DNA of 14,578 nucleotides, from the NCBI GenBank assembly GCA_002448495.1, contig DJYL01000054.1, forward strand, positions 1 through 14,578. Direction: 5' to 3'. Both the position numbers and the translations under genes were made by a program. Shown here piece after piece: positions 6,117 through 13,438 of the stretch (within the stretch, counting starts at the first letter, position 1; each line of letters opens with the position of its first letter). The notes beneath the pieces are model-generated. The model did not search any database. It had not been told where the DNA came from and saw only the letters and a list, made by a program, of their open reading frames with translations. Source of the stretch: Pseudoselenomonas ruminantium. GTDB taxonomy: Bacteria; Bacillota; Negativicutes; Selenomonadales; Selenomonadaceae.

Positions 6117-8795
6117 TTATTTCAGTTTGGCCAAATCCTGCATACGGCCTTCCACAGATTTCTTCTTTTCCTCATAACCAGCCAGTTTTTCCTTCTCACC
6201 GGCTACCACATCGGCGGGAGCCTTGGCAAGGAAGCCTTCATTGCCAAGTTTTTTCTCCAGACGGCTGATTTCCTTGTTCAGTTTTTCCAGTTCCTTCATG
6301 AGACGGGCAGATTCCTTGTCCACATCGATAAGGCCTTTAAGCGGCAGGAATACTTCCACACCGTTTACCACACCGGCCATAGCGTTTTCCGGCTTATCGG
6401 CACCGGCAGGCAGAATCGTAATCGGGTCAGAAGATGCCAGCTTATCCAGATAGCTCTGATTTTCCGTAAATACAGCGCGCAGGGATTCATCCGTGAAGTT
6501 CAAGATAAGCTCGCTCTTTTTGCTCGGTGCCGCCCCGACTTCGGCGCGCATATTGCGGACGGTCTTGATGGTTTCCATGATGGCGGTCATTTCCGCTTCA
6601 ATCTCATCGCTAATGCACTCTGCCGTAACTTCCGGCCAGCTGGTTTCCATAATGCTCTTGAGGGCATCATCATGGGGAACCTTCTGCCAAATTTCCTCCG
6701 TGAGGAACGGCATGAACGGATGCAGCAGGCGCAGCGTGCCTTCAAGCACCGTAGACAGCACATAAAGCGCCGTATTGCGGGCACGGACATTTTCCTTGTC
6801 GTAAAGACGTGCCTTCGTGAGTTCGATATACCAGTCGCAGAACTCATTCCAAATGAATTCATAAATCATGCGGCCGGCTTCGCCGAGTTCGAACTTGTCC
6901 AGATTTTCCGTAACGTCACGCACCGTGCGCGCATAACGGGACAGAATCCACTTATCGGACAGCGTATAATCTTCCTCAGCCGGCTTGAAGCTCTTGTCAA
7001 AGCCTTCGAGGTTCATGAGCATATAGCGGGAAGCGTTCCAAATCTTGTTGGCAAAATTACGGGCACCTTCCACGCGTTCCCAGTAGAAACGCATATCGTT
7101 GCCCGGCGTGTTACCCGTAATGAGCATGAAACGCAGGGTGTCGGCACCGTATTTTTCAATAACTTCTACCGGGTCAATACCATTGCCCAAAGACTTGCTC
7201 ATCTTGCGGCCCTGGCTATCACGAACCAAACCGTGGATAAATACATGATGGAACGGAATATCCTTGCCAAATTCCAAGCCCATCATGACCATGCGGGCTA
7301 CCCAGAAGAAGATGATGTCGTAACCGGTTACGAGCGTAGCCGTCGGATAGAAGTGTTTAAGTTCTTCCGTTTCCTGCGGCCAGCCCATGATTTCAAACGG
7401 CCACAGGCCGGAGCTGAACCAGGTATCAAGCACATCCTCATCCTGATGGATATGCTGGCTATGGCAGTGCGGACATTCCGTCAAATCCGTACGGGAAACA
7501 CTGGTTTCGCCGCAGTCATCACAGTACCAGGCCGGAATGCGATGGCCCCACCAAAGCTGACGGGAGATACACCAGTCGCGGATATTTTCGAGCCACTGCA
7601 GATAAATCTTACTGAAGCGTTCCGGCACGAACTTGATGCGGCCGTCCTTCACAGCTTCCATAGCCGGTTTGGCCAAAGACTCCATCTTCACAAACCACTG
7701 CTTGGATACCATCGGTTCAATCGTGCTGTGGCAGCGGGAGCAATGACCGACAGCGTGTTCATGTTCTTCTACAGATACGAGCACGCCAAGTTCTTCAAGC
7801 TCTTTGACGAGCGCCTTGCGGCATTCGTAGCGATCCATGCCGTTGTACTTGCCAGCGCCTTCGCCCATCGTACCGTCATTGTTGATGACCTTAATCTGCT
7901 CCAAGTTGTGGCGCAGACCCATTTCAAAGTCGTTGGGGTCATGAGCCGGTGTAACCTTAACGGCACCAGTACCGAATTCCTTATCGACATATTCGTCAGC
8001 AAACAGCGGAATGCGGCGGTTCACAATCGGCAGAATCAAGGTCTTGCCCACGATATCCTTATAGCGTTCATCATCGGGATGCACAGCAACGCCCGTATCA
8101 CCGAACATGGTTTCGGGACGGGTCGTAGCAATTTCCACATAGCGGTCCTCGCCCTCCACCTGATAGCGCAGGTGCCAGAGATGACCGTTTTCGTTTTCAT
8201 GCTCCACTTCAATATCGGAAATGGCTGTGTTGCAGTTCGGGCACCAGTTGGTAATGCGCGTGCCCTGATAAATAAGCCCCTTGTCATAGAGGCTTACGAA
8301 CACTTCGCGCACAGCCGCAGAGCAACCCTCATCCATCGTGAAACGCTGGCGGTCCCAGTCACATGAGGAACCCAAGGAGCGCAGCTGCGACATGATGCGG
8401 TTGCCATACTGTTCCTTCCAGTCCCAAACGCGTTCGAGGAACTTTTCACGCCCCAGCTCATAACGGTTCGTACCTTCTTCACGCAAGGCAGCCTCAACCT
8501 TGGCCTGCGTCGCGATGCCGGCATGGTCACAGCCCGGAATCCAGACGGCATTATAGCCCTGCATACGGCGGAAACGAATCAGAATATCCTGCAGCGTGTT
8601 GTCGAGGGCATGACCCATGTGCAGCTGCCCCGTGACATTCGGCGGCGGGATAACCATGCTGTACGGTTTCTTGCTCTTGTCCACTTCTGCATGGAAAAGT
8701 TTGTTCTCCTCCCAGAACTTATACCATTTCTTTTCAAACGACTGCGGGTCGTAAACCTTCGGAATGTTGTTTTCCTGCGCCATTTCTTCGCTCAT
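6117..8795 (-). CDS. valS: Valyl-tRNA synthetase (ValS)
   Basis: Class Ia aminoacyl-tRNA synthetase that charges tRNA-Val and edits misactivated threonine. It has 892 residues, the normal size. The HIGH-type signature is HMGH (59-62, within [17 protein letters not shown]). The CP1 editing insertion follows, with the [17 protein letters not shown] motif. The KMSKS loop is at 531-535. The anticodon-binding domain contains [12 protein letters not shown], and a C-terminal coiled coil rich in Glu and Lys (about the last 65 residues) forms the tRNA-core contact. The frame extends upstream into the T-box leader without homology. Of two adjacent ATG codons, the second (8795) lies 6 bases after GAGGAGG and is preferred over the one at 8798. 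It is the first gene of a likely valS-folC-ligase-rex transcription unit controlled by a T-box. Confidence 0.97.
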   Translation of the reverse strand: MSEEMAQENNIPKVYDPQSFEKKWYKFWEENKLFHAEVDKSKKPYSMVIPPPNVTGQLHMGHALDNTLQDILIRFRRMQGYNAVWIPGCDHAGIATQAKVEAALREEGTNRYELGREKFLERVWDWKEQYGNRIMSQLRSLGSSCDWDRQRFTMDEGCSAAVREVFVSLYDKGLIYQGTRITNWCPNCNTAISDIEVEHENENGHLWHLRYQVEGEDRYVEIATTRPETMFGDTGVAVHPDDERYKDIVGKTLILPIVNRRIPLFADEYVDKEFGTGAVKVTPAHDPNDFEMGLRHNLEQIKVINNDGTMGEGAGKYNGMDRYECRKALVKELEELGVLVSVEEHEHAVGHCSRCHSTIEPMVSKQWFVKMESLAKPAMEAVKDGRIKFVPERFSKIYLQWLENIRDWCISRQLWWGHRIPAWYCDDCGETSVSRTDLTECPHCHSQHIHQDEDVLDTWFSSGLWPFEIMGWPQETEELKHFYPTATLVTGYDIIFFWVARMVMMGLEFGKDIPFHHVFIHGLVRDSQGRKMSKSLGNGIDPVEVIEKYGADTLRFMLITGNTPGNDMRFYWERVEGARNFANKIWNASRYMLMNLEGFDKSFKPAEEDYTLSDKWILSRYARTVRDVTENLDKFELGEAGRMIYEFIWNEFCDWYIELTKARLYDKENVRARNTALYVLSTVLEGTLRLLHPFMPFLTEEIWQKVPHDDALKSIMETSWPEVTAECISDEIEAEMTAIMETIKTVRNMRAEVGAAPSKKSELILNFTDESLRAVFTENQSYLDKLASSDPITILPAGADKPENAMAGVVNGVEVFLPLKGLIDVDKESARLMKELEKLNKEISRLEKKLGNEGFLAKAPADVVAGEKEKLAGYEEKKKSVEGRMQDLAKLK

Positions 8796-8808
8796 CATAA
8801 TCCTCCTC

Positions 8809-8846
8809 AATAATAAAAGCGCTCCCGCCCCAAAGGACGAAAGCGC
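8809..8846 (-). terminator. T-box-controlled intrinsic terminator before valS
   Basis: In the minus direction GCGCTTTCGTCC pairs with GGGCGGGAGCGC over 12 positions (a few G-U pairs) around a TTTG loop, and the U-rich tract TTTTATTATT follows. The 5' arm shares CTTTCGTCC with the antiterminator, so only one of the two structures can form. Confidence 0.88.
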
Positions 8847-9075
8847 ATACTTTCGTGGTACCACCAATGTTCCTGCCCCGTCAAATTGACATGTCAACCT
8901 GACCAGTCAGCTCAAAGCCTTAACGCGGCCGGACGTCTGCGCCTACTAAAGTTCAGCCCAAAAGCTCCGAAGCGACCTTCACGCCTCCTGCACGAAAACT
9001 TCCACCAACCGTTTTCTCTCTCTGCCGCAGGTCTAGCCCTACTCCTCTTCGTCATTGCCTTTATTTACTAATATG
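8809..9075 (-). promoter_or_regulatory. T-box leader controlling valS (valine, GUC specifier)
   Basis: T-box leaders sense uncharged tRNA and then favour an antiterminator. On the minus strand the parts appear in order. Stem I has a basal helix CGAAG/CTTCG (9047-9051 with 8968-8972), a middle helix CCTGC/GCAGG (9027-9031 with 8987-8991) and an apical helix GAAAAC/GTTTTC enclosing GGTTGGTGGAA (9000-9010). The internal loop carries AGTA on the 5' side and GAAG-GTC on the 3' side, so the specifier is read as GUC (8974-8976), a valine codon. The T-box core GGTGGTACCACG is at 8854-8865. Its TGGT bulge would pair with an ACCA end, consistent with discriminator A of tRNA-Val. The helix ACGAAAG/CTTTCGT forms the antiterminator. 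The competing terminator is a 12-bp stem (8819-8846) followed by TTTTATTATT. Confidence 0.93.
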
Positions 9076-9081
9076 GCGTTA

Positions 9082-9110
9082 ATTTTATCACAAAATCTTA
9101 GCTTTGACAA
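9082..9110 (-). promoter_or_regulatory. Promoter of the valS transcription unit
   Basis: In the minus direction TTGTCA (-35 box, 9105-9110) and TAAAAT (-10 box, 9082-9087) are spaced by 17 bases. Each matches the sigma-A consensus at 5 of 6 positions. The predicted start is near 9075, which leaves a leader of about 280 bases, as needed for the T-box. It begins about 20 bases after the preceding DUF445 gene. Confidence 0.8.
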
Positions 9111-9128
9111 TGGACTTTGCACAAAACC

Positions 9129-10427
9129 TCACACACTTACCTGCAGAATAAGGAATAACAGCAGGCCGATTCCTGCGCCGACAATGGAGCCATTCATGCG
9201 AATCCAGAGCAAATCCGGCTCCACCTTGTCATAAACCAGATGATTGAGCTGCTCATCCGTAAGCCGGGACAATACATCGGTCACAATCACACCCACCAAG
9301 GTTTGCGCATGAAGCGCCGTGCGGGCAATCACATCATACAAGAATGCTCCAACTGCATGATTCAGTTCCGCATCATGCTCAATCAAATACAACGTCCGCT
9401 GGTATTCCTCACTGATTAAATCCTCCAAACGGCTGCGCAAAGCCGGCAAATGTTCCGCCAAAGGGTCAACATCCCTGGCCTTATCCTCCAAAAAGTGAAT
9501 GCGCAGTTGGTCAAACATATTCTCCACCGCAGATTCCAAAGGCAAATCCCGCAAAAGACTGTCCTTCAGCTCGTGAGTCAACTGATGAAACTGCGGTTCC
9601 TGATTCAGCACCACAGCCTTTTCATAAAACAAATTCAGCATTTCCCGCTGCAATCTCGATTCACTATGTCCCAGCTCATCAAGCATGGTCAAAAGCTGCC
9701 GCTGAATAAGCTCTGCAGCCTCCTCATAATTAATCAAATCCACCGCCTGCGCAAAGCCCGCCAACAGCTGGGCAAAGACATTCTCGCCCGTTTTTTCCTG
9801 TTCGTAGGCTTCGAGCATCGCCTTGATTTGCCGACGGGCTTCAGCGGTAGAAACCTGCCCCCGCCAATAAGCCGCTGCCCGTGCCAAAAACTCCTTGTCC
9901 TTCCCCGTTTTCTTCAGCCAGTTCCCCCACAGGGCAAAAAAATCTTCCGGCTCAATCTGCGCCAATGACTCCCGCAGTTTAACCGCAATAATCGCCGCCT
10001 GCGCCCTGCTCTGCTGCAACAAAAAGTCCCGCACATAATTGACCAGCTGCTGAATAATCCGCGCTTCCATTGCCGGGTCACGCAGCCAGGAGATAAGCAT
10101 GGGCATCAGATGCATCTTTTCCAAATGCTGGAATATCTTCCGGCGGGAGAAAAACTCCTTCTGCACCAGAGTTACCGACGCTTCAATAAAAGACTCCCGA
10201 CGCCGGGGCAGAATCGCCGTATGATAGGGAAAACCCAACGGCTTTTCAAAAAGCGCCGTTACCGCAAACCAGTCAGCAATACCGCCCACCAGCGCCGCCT
10301 CGCTGCAGAACAGCAGCAAATCCGTCAACAGACTTTGCGGATAATACAAATGCAAGCCTAAAGACAGCAGAAAAAGGACAAAGACAATGCCCAGGGTCTT
10401 ATCCGCTTTATTAAAACCGCGCTTCAT
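9129..10427 (-). CDS. DUF445 family membrane protein (second copy)
   Basis: Member of the DUF445 family (PF04286; YheB of Bacillus is a relative), whose biochemical role is not established. Of 432 residues, an N-terminal membrane segment (about 11-30) precedes a second hydrophobic stretch with the family signature VGGIADWFAVTALFEKPLG (47-65). The middle 300 residues are helical and charged, and a C-terminal membrane anchor follows LLWIRMNGSIVGAGIGLLL. Both ends are thus membrane-bound, with a large soluble domain between. A GTG at 10436 is in frame. The ATG at 10427 is preferred because it overlaps the previous stop as ATGA and AAAGGA lies 10 bases upstream. It is a paralogue of the gene just before it. 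No terminator is visible between it and the valS promoter. Confidence 0.88.
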   Translation of the reverse strand: MKRGFNKADKTLGIVFVLFLLSLGLHLYYPQSLLTDLLLFCSEAALVGGIADWFAVTALFEKPLGFPYHTAILPRRRESFIEASVTLVQKEFFSRRKIFQHLEKMHLMPMLISWLRDPAMEARIIQQLVNYVRDFLLQQSRAQAAIIAVKLRESLAQIEPEDFFALWGNWLKKTGKDKEFLARAAAYWRGQVSTAEARRQIKAMLEAYEQEKTGENVFAQLLAGFAQAVDLINYEEAAELIQRQLLTMLDELGHSESRLQREMLNLFYEKAVVLNQEPQFHQLTHELKDSLLRDLPLESAVENMFDQLRIHFLEDKARDVDPLAEHLPALRSRLEDLISEEYQRTLYLIEHDAELNHAVGAFLYDVIARTALHAQTLVGVIVTDVLSRLTDEQLNHLVYDKVEPDLLWIRMNGSIVGAGIGLLLFLILQVSV

Positions 10428-11659
10428 AAGCCCCACATCCTTTCTGCCAAAGCAATCAGAACGTACAACCCCATGCCCACCAAGGAACCGACAAGCGAAC
10501 CATTGATGCGAATCATCTGCAAATCGTCCTGCACCTTTTCCTCGACAAAAACCACCAGTTCATCATCGGAAAATTCATTGAGCCGTTCACGAATAAGCCC
10601 CGGTATCAAATTATGATGCTTAACCAGTTCCTCCTGCAAAAAATCCTTAACCAGTTTATCAAACCGGGCCTGCAGGGAAGCCGAACCGATAAACTTATCA
10701 ATCAGCCTGTCCACATAAGCATGAATCTGGGGCAGCCAAAACGGAGCTTCCCCCTTAATATTCACTTCCAGCCAGCGGGCAATCAATCCAGACAAATCCA
10801 CCTGCTCCAAAAGCTTATCCTTGCGGTCCTTCAACAAATCCCGCAGACGCTCATCCTGACTCAAGCTGTAGAGCATCGCAGACAGCCCCCGCTGCAAATC
10901 GCTGTTCTCGGTCAGACCGTCTTTTTGTACCTTTTTCAGCCTGTCCTTTATCCGGCCAATCAACAGCTTTAGAATTTTCTCATCGGTCAGCCCCATAGAA
11001 GCCAGTACGAACGCCCGGCCCGCCGAGTCCCGCTCATAACTTTCCCGCAAAATACGGATATGCTCCAACAGTGCCTGCTGCAAAGCGGGCGATTCCAGAA
11101 CCTGCCCGCCGATAACGGAAAAGCTTTCCACCAGCCGTTCCAGATGTTTCTTTTGCGCCAGCTGCTGCAGAACATCCGGCAAAATATTTTCAAAAGCAAA
11201 GGAATTCAGCCCCTGATGTATAGCCGGAGCAAGTTCCCCCGCTATCTTTTCCGAATCCAGATCATTTACCACCTTCAGCAGCACCTCATCCACCACCTGC
11301 TGAACGCGTTCCCGTCCGCCCCGGTGAATAAAATACGCTGTCAGAAGCTGTGCCATATCCTGTTTTCCCAGCACGGACATAATATTTTCCGTACTCAGCA
11401 GGTCTTCACTGGTATAAGTGACCAGAGCATCCATAATACGCGGCCGATTGCGCCGCAAAATATCCGTGCGGTAGGAAATGCCCAAAGGACGACGAAAAAT
11501 GGCGGTCACGGCAAACCAATCTGCCAGACCGCCAATCGTCGCCGCCAAAAAACCATGATGTACCATGCCGGAAATAAAACCGCCCGGCAAGGCAAATGTC
11601 CCCAGAAAACCTGCCGCACTTAGGCCTAAGGCCAAATTGGCTTTATTTTTTTTCTGCAA
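10424..11659 (-). CDS. DUF445 family membrane protein (first copy)
   Basis: Also a DUF445 (PF04286) protein of unknown biochemical function, with 411 residues. An N-terminal hydrophobic region (about 8-55) includes ALPGGFISGM and the signature IGGLADWFAVTAIFRRPLG (42-60). The soluble middle is rich in Leu, Arg, Asp and Glu and probably forms long helices. The C-terminus has VEEKVQDDLQMIRINGSLVG and a final membrane segment. The same N- and C-terminal landmarks occur in the next gene, so the two are tandem paralogues that may form a heteromer. The start is a TTG at 11659, supported by GAGGTG six bases upstream and the absence of a better in-frame ATG. It begins 32 bases after the galU stop, so cotranscription with galU is likely. 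That position suggests an envelope role but does not prove one. Confidence 0.87.
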   Translation of the reverse strand: MQKKNKANLALGLSAAGFLGTFALPGGFISGMVHHGFLAATIGGLADWFAVTAIFRRPLGISYRTDILRRNRPRIMDALVTYTSEDLLSTENIMSVLGKQDMAQLLTAYFIHRGGRERVQQVVDEVLLKVVNDLDSEKIAGELAPAIHQGLNSFAFENILPDVLQQLAQKKHLERLVESFSVIGGQVLESPALQQALLEHIRILRESYERDSAGRAFVLASMGLTDEKILKLLIGRIKDRLKKVQKDGLTENSDLQRGLSAMLYSLSQDERLRDLLKDRKDKLLEQVDLSGLIARWLEVNIKGEAPFWLPQIHAYVDRLIDKFIGSASLQARFDKLVKDFLQEELVKHHNLIPGLIRERLNEFSDDELVVFVEEKVQDDLQMIRINGSLVGSLVGMGLYVLIALAERMWGL

Positions 11660-11691
11660 GATTTACACCTCAGATTCAACGGATTTCATTT

Positions 11692-12564
11692 TTACTTCGC
11701 CATAAGCTCCTTCAGATAAGCCTTAAACGGCTCACCCAAATCCTCACGGCGCAGAGCATATTCCACCGTAGCCTTCAAAAAGCCCAGCTTATCGCCCACA
11801 TCATAGCGCTTGCCCTCGAAATCATAAGCATAAACCGCATCCTGACGCGCCAGCACCTTGAGCGCATCCGTAAGCTGCACTTCGCCGCCCTTGCCCGGCT
11901 GCGTATTTTCCAGAATATCAAAAATCTGCGGCTTAATGATATAACGCCCCAAAACAGCCATACGGCTGGGCGCTTCTTCCACTGCCGGTTTTTCCACCAT
12001 GTCCGAAACCCGCATCAGACGGCTGTTGTCCGTCTGCGTTCCCGCCACAATGCCATAGGAAGAAACCTTATCTTCCGGCACATTTTGACAGCCCAGCACC
12101 GAACCGCCCGTAGCCTCATAGATATCAATCAACTGTGCCAGTGCCGGCTTCTCCGGATTGTAAACCACATCATCACCCAAAAGCACAGCAAACGGCTCAT
12201 TGCCCATAAAGGAGCGCGCACAGTAAATCGCATCGCCGAGTCCCCGCATATAACGCTGGCGAATGTAATGAATATTGATATCTGCCGTTTCCAGCACCAT
12301 ATTCAACAACTCATCCTTACCCTTTTTCCGCAATTCCATTTCGAGCGCTGGAGCACTGTCAAAATGGTCTTCAATAGCACGCTTGCCATGACCGCTGATA
12401 ATCAGAATATCCTCAATCCCACTGGCCTTAGCCTCTTCCACGATATACTGAATGGTCGGCTTGTCGACAATGGGCAGCATCTCCTTCGGCGTAGCTTTGG
12501 TCGCAGGCAAAAACCGCGTACCATACCCTGCTGCCGGAATTACTGCCTTTTTAATCTTCTGCAT
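11692..12564 (-). CDS. galU: UTP-glucose-1-phosphate uridylyltransferase (GalU)
   Basis: Cytosolic nucleotidyltransferase that makes UDP-glucose from UTP and glucose-1-phosphate for surface polysaccharides, glycolipids and galactose use. The protein has 290 residues, the standard GalU length. The nucleotide-binding N-terminus AAGYGTRFLPATKATPKEML (11-30) is intact. IVEEA and the metal-binding LLGDDVV segment follow, then GRYIIKPQIFDIL and GGEVQLTDAL, then KRYDVGDKLGF near the C-terminus. The frame is open 19 codons further upstream, but AAGGGG lies 9 bases before the ATG at 12564 and that start gives the canonical N-terminus. It is the first gene of a probable galU-DUF445-DUF445 unit. Its product fits with the O-antigen-ligase-like gene elsewhere in the window. 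Confidence 0.95.
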   Translation of the reverse strand: MQKIKKAVIPAAGYGTRFLPATKATPKEMLPIVDKPTIQYIVEEAKASGIEDILIISGHGKRAIEDHFDSAPALEMELRKKGKDELLNMVLETADINIHYIRQRYMRGLGDAIYCARSFMGNEPFAVLLGDDVVYNPEKPALAQLIDIYEATGGSVLGCQNVPEDKVSSYGIVAGTQTDNSRLMRVSDMVEKPAVEEAPSRMAVLGRYIIKPQIFDILENTQPGKGGEVQLTDALKVLARQDAVYAYDFEGKRYDVGDKLGFLKATVEYALRREDLGEPFKAYLKELMAK

Positions 12565-12600
12565 ATTCAAAATCCCCTTGCTGCATAAATTTCCCTTATT

Positions 12601-12628
12601 ATTATACACGAACAGCGGCATCTATGCC
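12601..12628 (-). promoter_or_regulatory. Candidate galU promoter with a 12-bp palindrome at -35
   Basis: In the minus direction a perfect TATAAT (12601-12606) lies 37 bases before the galU ATG. The hexamer 17 bases upstream (TGGCAT) matches the -35 consensus poorly. The palindrome GGCATCTATGCC (12617-12628) covers this -35 position and could be an operator for an activator or repressor, or chance. Confidence 0.5.
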
Positions 12629-12686
12629 ACTATTTTACAAAATCCCAATATGTAAAGAATCACTCCTAAACATAAATATAATTGAT

Positions 12687-12715
12687 TTGACTGGATATAT
12701 ACTTTGATATATACT
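12687..12715 (+). promoter_or_regulatory. vapBC promoter
   Basis: TTGACT (-35 box, 12687-12692) and TATACT (-10 box, 12710-12715) are separated by exactly 17 bases. Each differs from the sigma-A consensus at one position. The predicted transcript starts about 15 bases before the vapB ATG, with GAAGAGG as ribosome-binding site. Confidence 0.75.
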
Positions 12716-12716
12716 T
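12694..12716 (+). repeat. Two 11-bp direct repeats over the vapBC -10 box (probable operator)
   Basis: GATATATACTT occurs at 12694-12704 and again at 12706-12716, one base apart (period 12). The copies fill the promoter spacer and cover the -10 box. VapB antitoxins commonly repress their own operon, alone or with VapC, by binding paired sites at the promoter. The position fits such a site, but binding is inferred. Confidence 0.6.
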
Positions 12717-12736
12717 AATTTGAAGAGGTGATGATT

Positions 12737-12973
12737 ATGCTTACAGCAAAAATTTTCCAAAACGGACGAAGTCAGGCCGTTCGTCTGCCTAAAGAATATC
12801 GCTTCAATGATAGTGAAGTTCTCACGCACAAAGTCGGTGATGTCCTGATGATCTTCCCAAAATCCCAAGAAGACAGCTGGAATATGTTGCTGACCAGCCT
12901 TGATTTGTTCAGTGATGATTTCATGGCTGATGGCCGCAATAATCCCCAGACACAGGAAAGGGATGTACTATAA
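12737..12973 (+). CDS. vapB: Antitoxin VapB (AbrB/MazE-type fold)
   Basis: Type II antitoxin that binds and neutralises VapC and represses its own promoter. The 78-residue protein starts with the AbrB-like DNA-binding half: MLTAKIFQNGRSQAVRLPKE is the typical swapped-hairpin barrel sequence, with the NGRSQAVRLPK signature at 9-19. The C-terminal half (about 45-78, with DSWNMLLTSLDLFSDDFM) is expected to wrap the toxin active site. In-frame GTG (12728) and ATG (12731) codons lie too close to the GAAGAGG site. The ATG at 12737, 8 bases after GAGG, is chosen. The stop overlaps the vapC start by one base (TAATG), which suggests coupled translation. It is divergent from galU and more A/T-rich by eye than the surrounding housekeeping genes, consistent with an acquired module. 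Confidence 0.9.
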   Translation: MLTAKIFQNGRSQAVRLPKEYRFNDSEVLTHKVGDVLMIFPKSQEDSWNMLLTSLDLFSDDFMADGRNNPQTQERDVL

Positions 12974-13368
12974 TGTATATGCTTGACACCAATATCTGCA
13001 TATTCGCTATCAAGAAACGTCCCGAAAAAGTTTTAGCCCGGTTGCAAACCCATAAACCATCAGAAATCTGCATATCTTCTATTACCTACGCCGAACTCTG
13101 TCACGGTGTGGAAAAAAGTCAGGCAAAAGCCAGAAACCGGCTGGCACTCACCTTATTTCTCTCTTCCATAAACATTATACCCTTTGACGGGCTTGCAGCG
13201 TATGAATATGGTAAAGTACGAGCTGCATTGGAATTAAATGGCACGCCTATAGGCCCGCTTGATACACAGATAGCCGCACATGCAAAAGCATTGAATATGA
13301 CATTGGTAACCAACAACACTCGTGAGTTTAAACGTGTAGAAGGATTGAACATTGAAGATTGGGCGTAA
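12973..13368 (+). CDS. vapC: Toxin VapC (PIN-domain ribonuclease)
   Basis: PIN-domain Mg2+-dependent ribonuclease. VapC proteins typically cleave the initiator tRNA anticodon loop or the sarcin-ricin loop, and the target here is unknown. The protein has 131 residues, like the enterobacterial VapC group. The acidic catalytic residues are visible: Asp5 in MLDTN, Glu41 in TYAELCHGV and Asp97 in GPLDTQIAAHA, followed by the TNNTREF motif. The C-terminus RVEGLNIEDWA resembles the normal family end, so the domain looks complete and active. The TAA stop lies inside GTAAGCGG, which I read as the terminus of an IS66 element, so the last residue and stop may come from the insertion rather than the original gene. 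Confidence 0.92.
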   Translation: MYMLDTNICIFAIKKRPEKVLARLQTHKPSEICISSITYAELCHGVEKSQAKARNRLALTLFLSSINIIPFDGLAAYEYGKVRAALELNGTPIGPLDTQIAAHAKALNMTLVTNNTREFKRVEGLNIEDWA

Positions 13369-13403
13369 GCGGTAAAACATCCGGTGTTATCAATAGCTGA
13401 AAC

Positions 13404-13434
13404 GAGCCTGACCACGGTATAGATGGTCAGGCTC
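13404..13434. terminator. Perfect 11-bp hairpin between vapC and tnpC
   Basis: GAGCCTGACCA and TGGTCAGGCTC form a perfect inverted repeat with a 9-base loop, inside the presumed IS end and 4 bases beyond the tnpC stop. On the plus strand it is followed by ATCTTTATTT, on the minus strand by GTTTCAGC. It is probably a terminator of tnpC and of incoming vapBC transcripts, though neither side has a full T run. Confidence 0.6.
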
Positions 13435-13438
13435 ATCT

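Noticed and set aside
6672..8366. Long plus-strand open frame (564 codons) opposite valS
   Set aside because: It lies wholly antisense to a clear ValS and contains no recognisable motif. Long antisense frames are common opposite GC-moderate synthetase genes.
9075..9100. Possible Rex operator (TTGTGATAAAATTAAC) near the valS promoter
   Set aside because: Only the left half resembles a Rex site (TTGTGA). The right half does not form the required inverted repeat, and the match overlaps the -10 box by chance.
11596..12588. Plus-strand open frame of 330 codons opposite galU
   Set aside because: GalU on the other strand is intact with full motifs. The plus-strand product is rich in His, Arg and Gln and lacks any family features.
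12694..12716. Start of a CRISPR or tandem-repeat array
   Set aside because: There are only two copies with a one-base spacer. They coincide with the vapBC promoter, so an operator is the better explanation.
12635..12868. Minus-strand 77-codon frame across the vapB promoter and vapB start
   Set aside because: It is antisense to a convincing VapB and covers two divergent promoters. It has no recognised motif.
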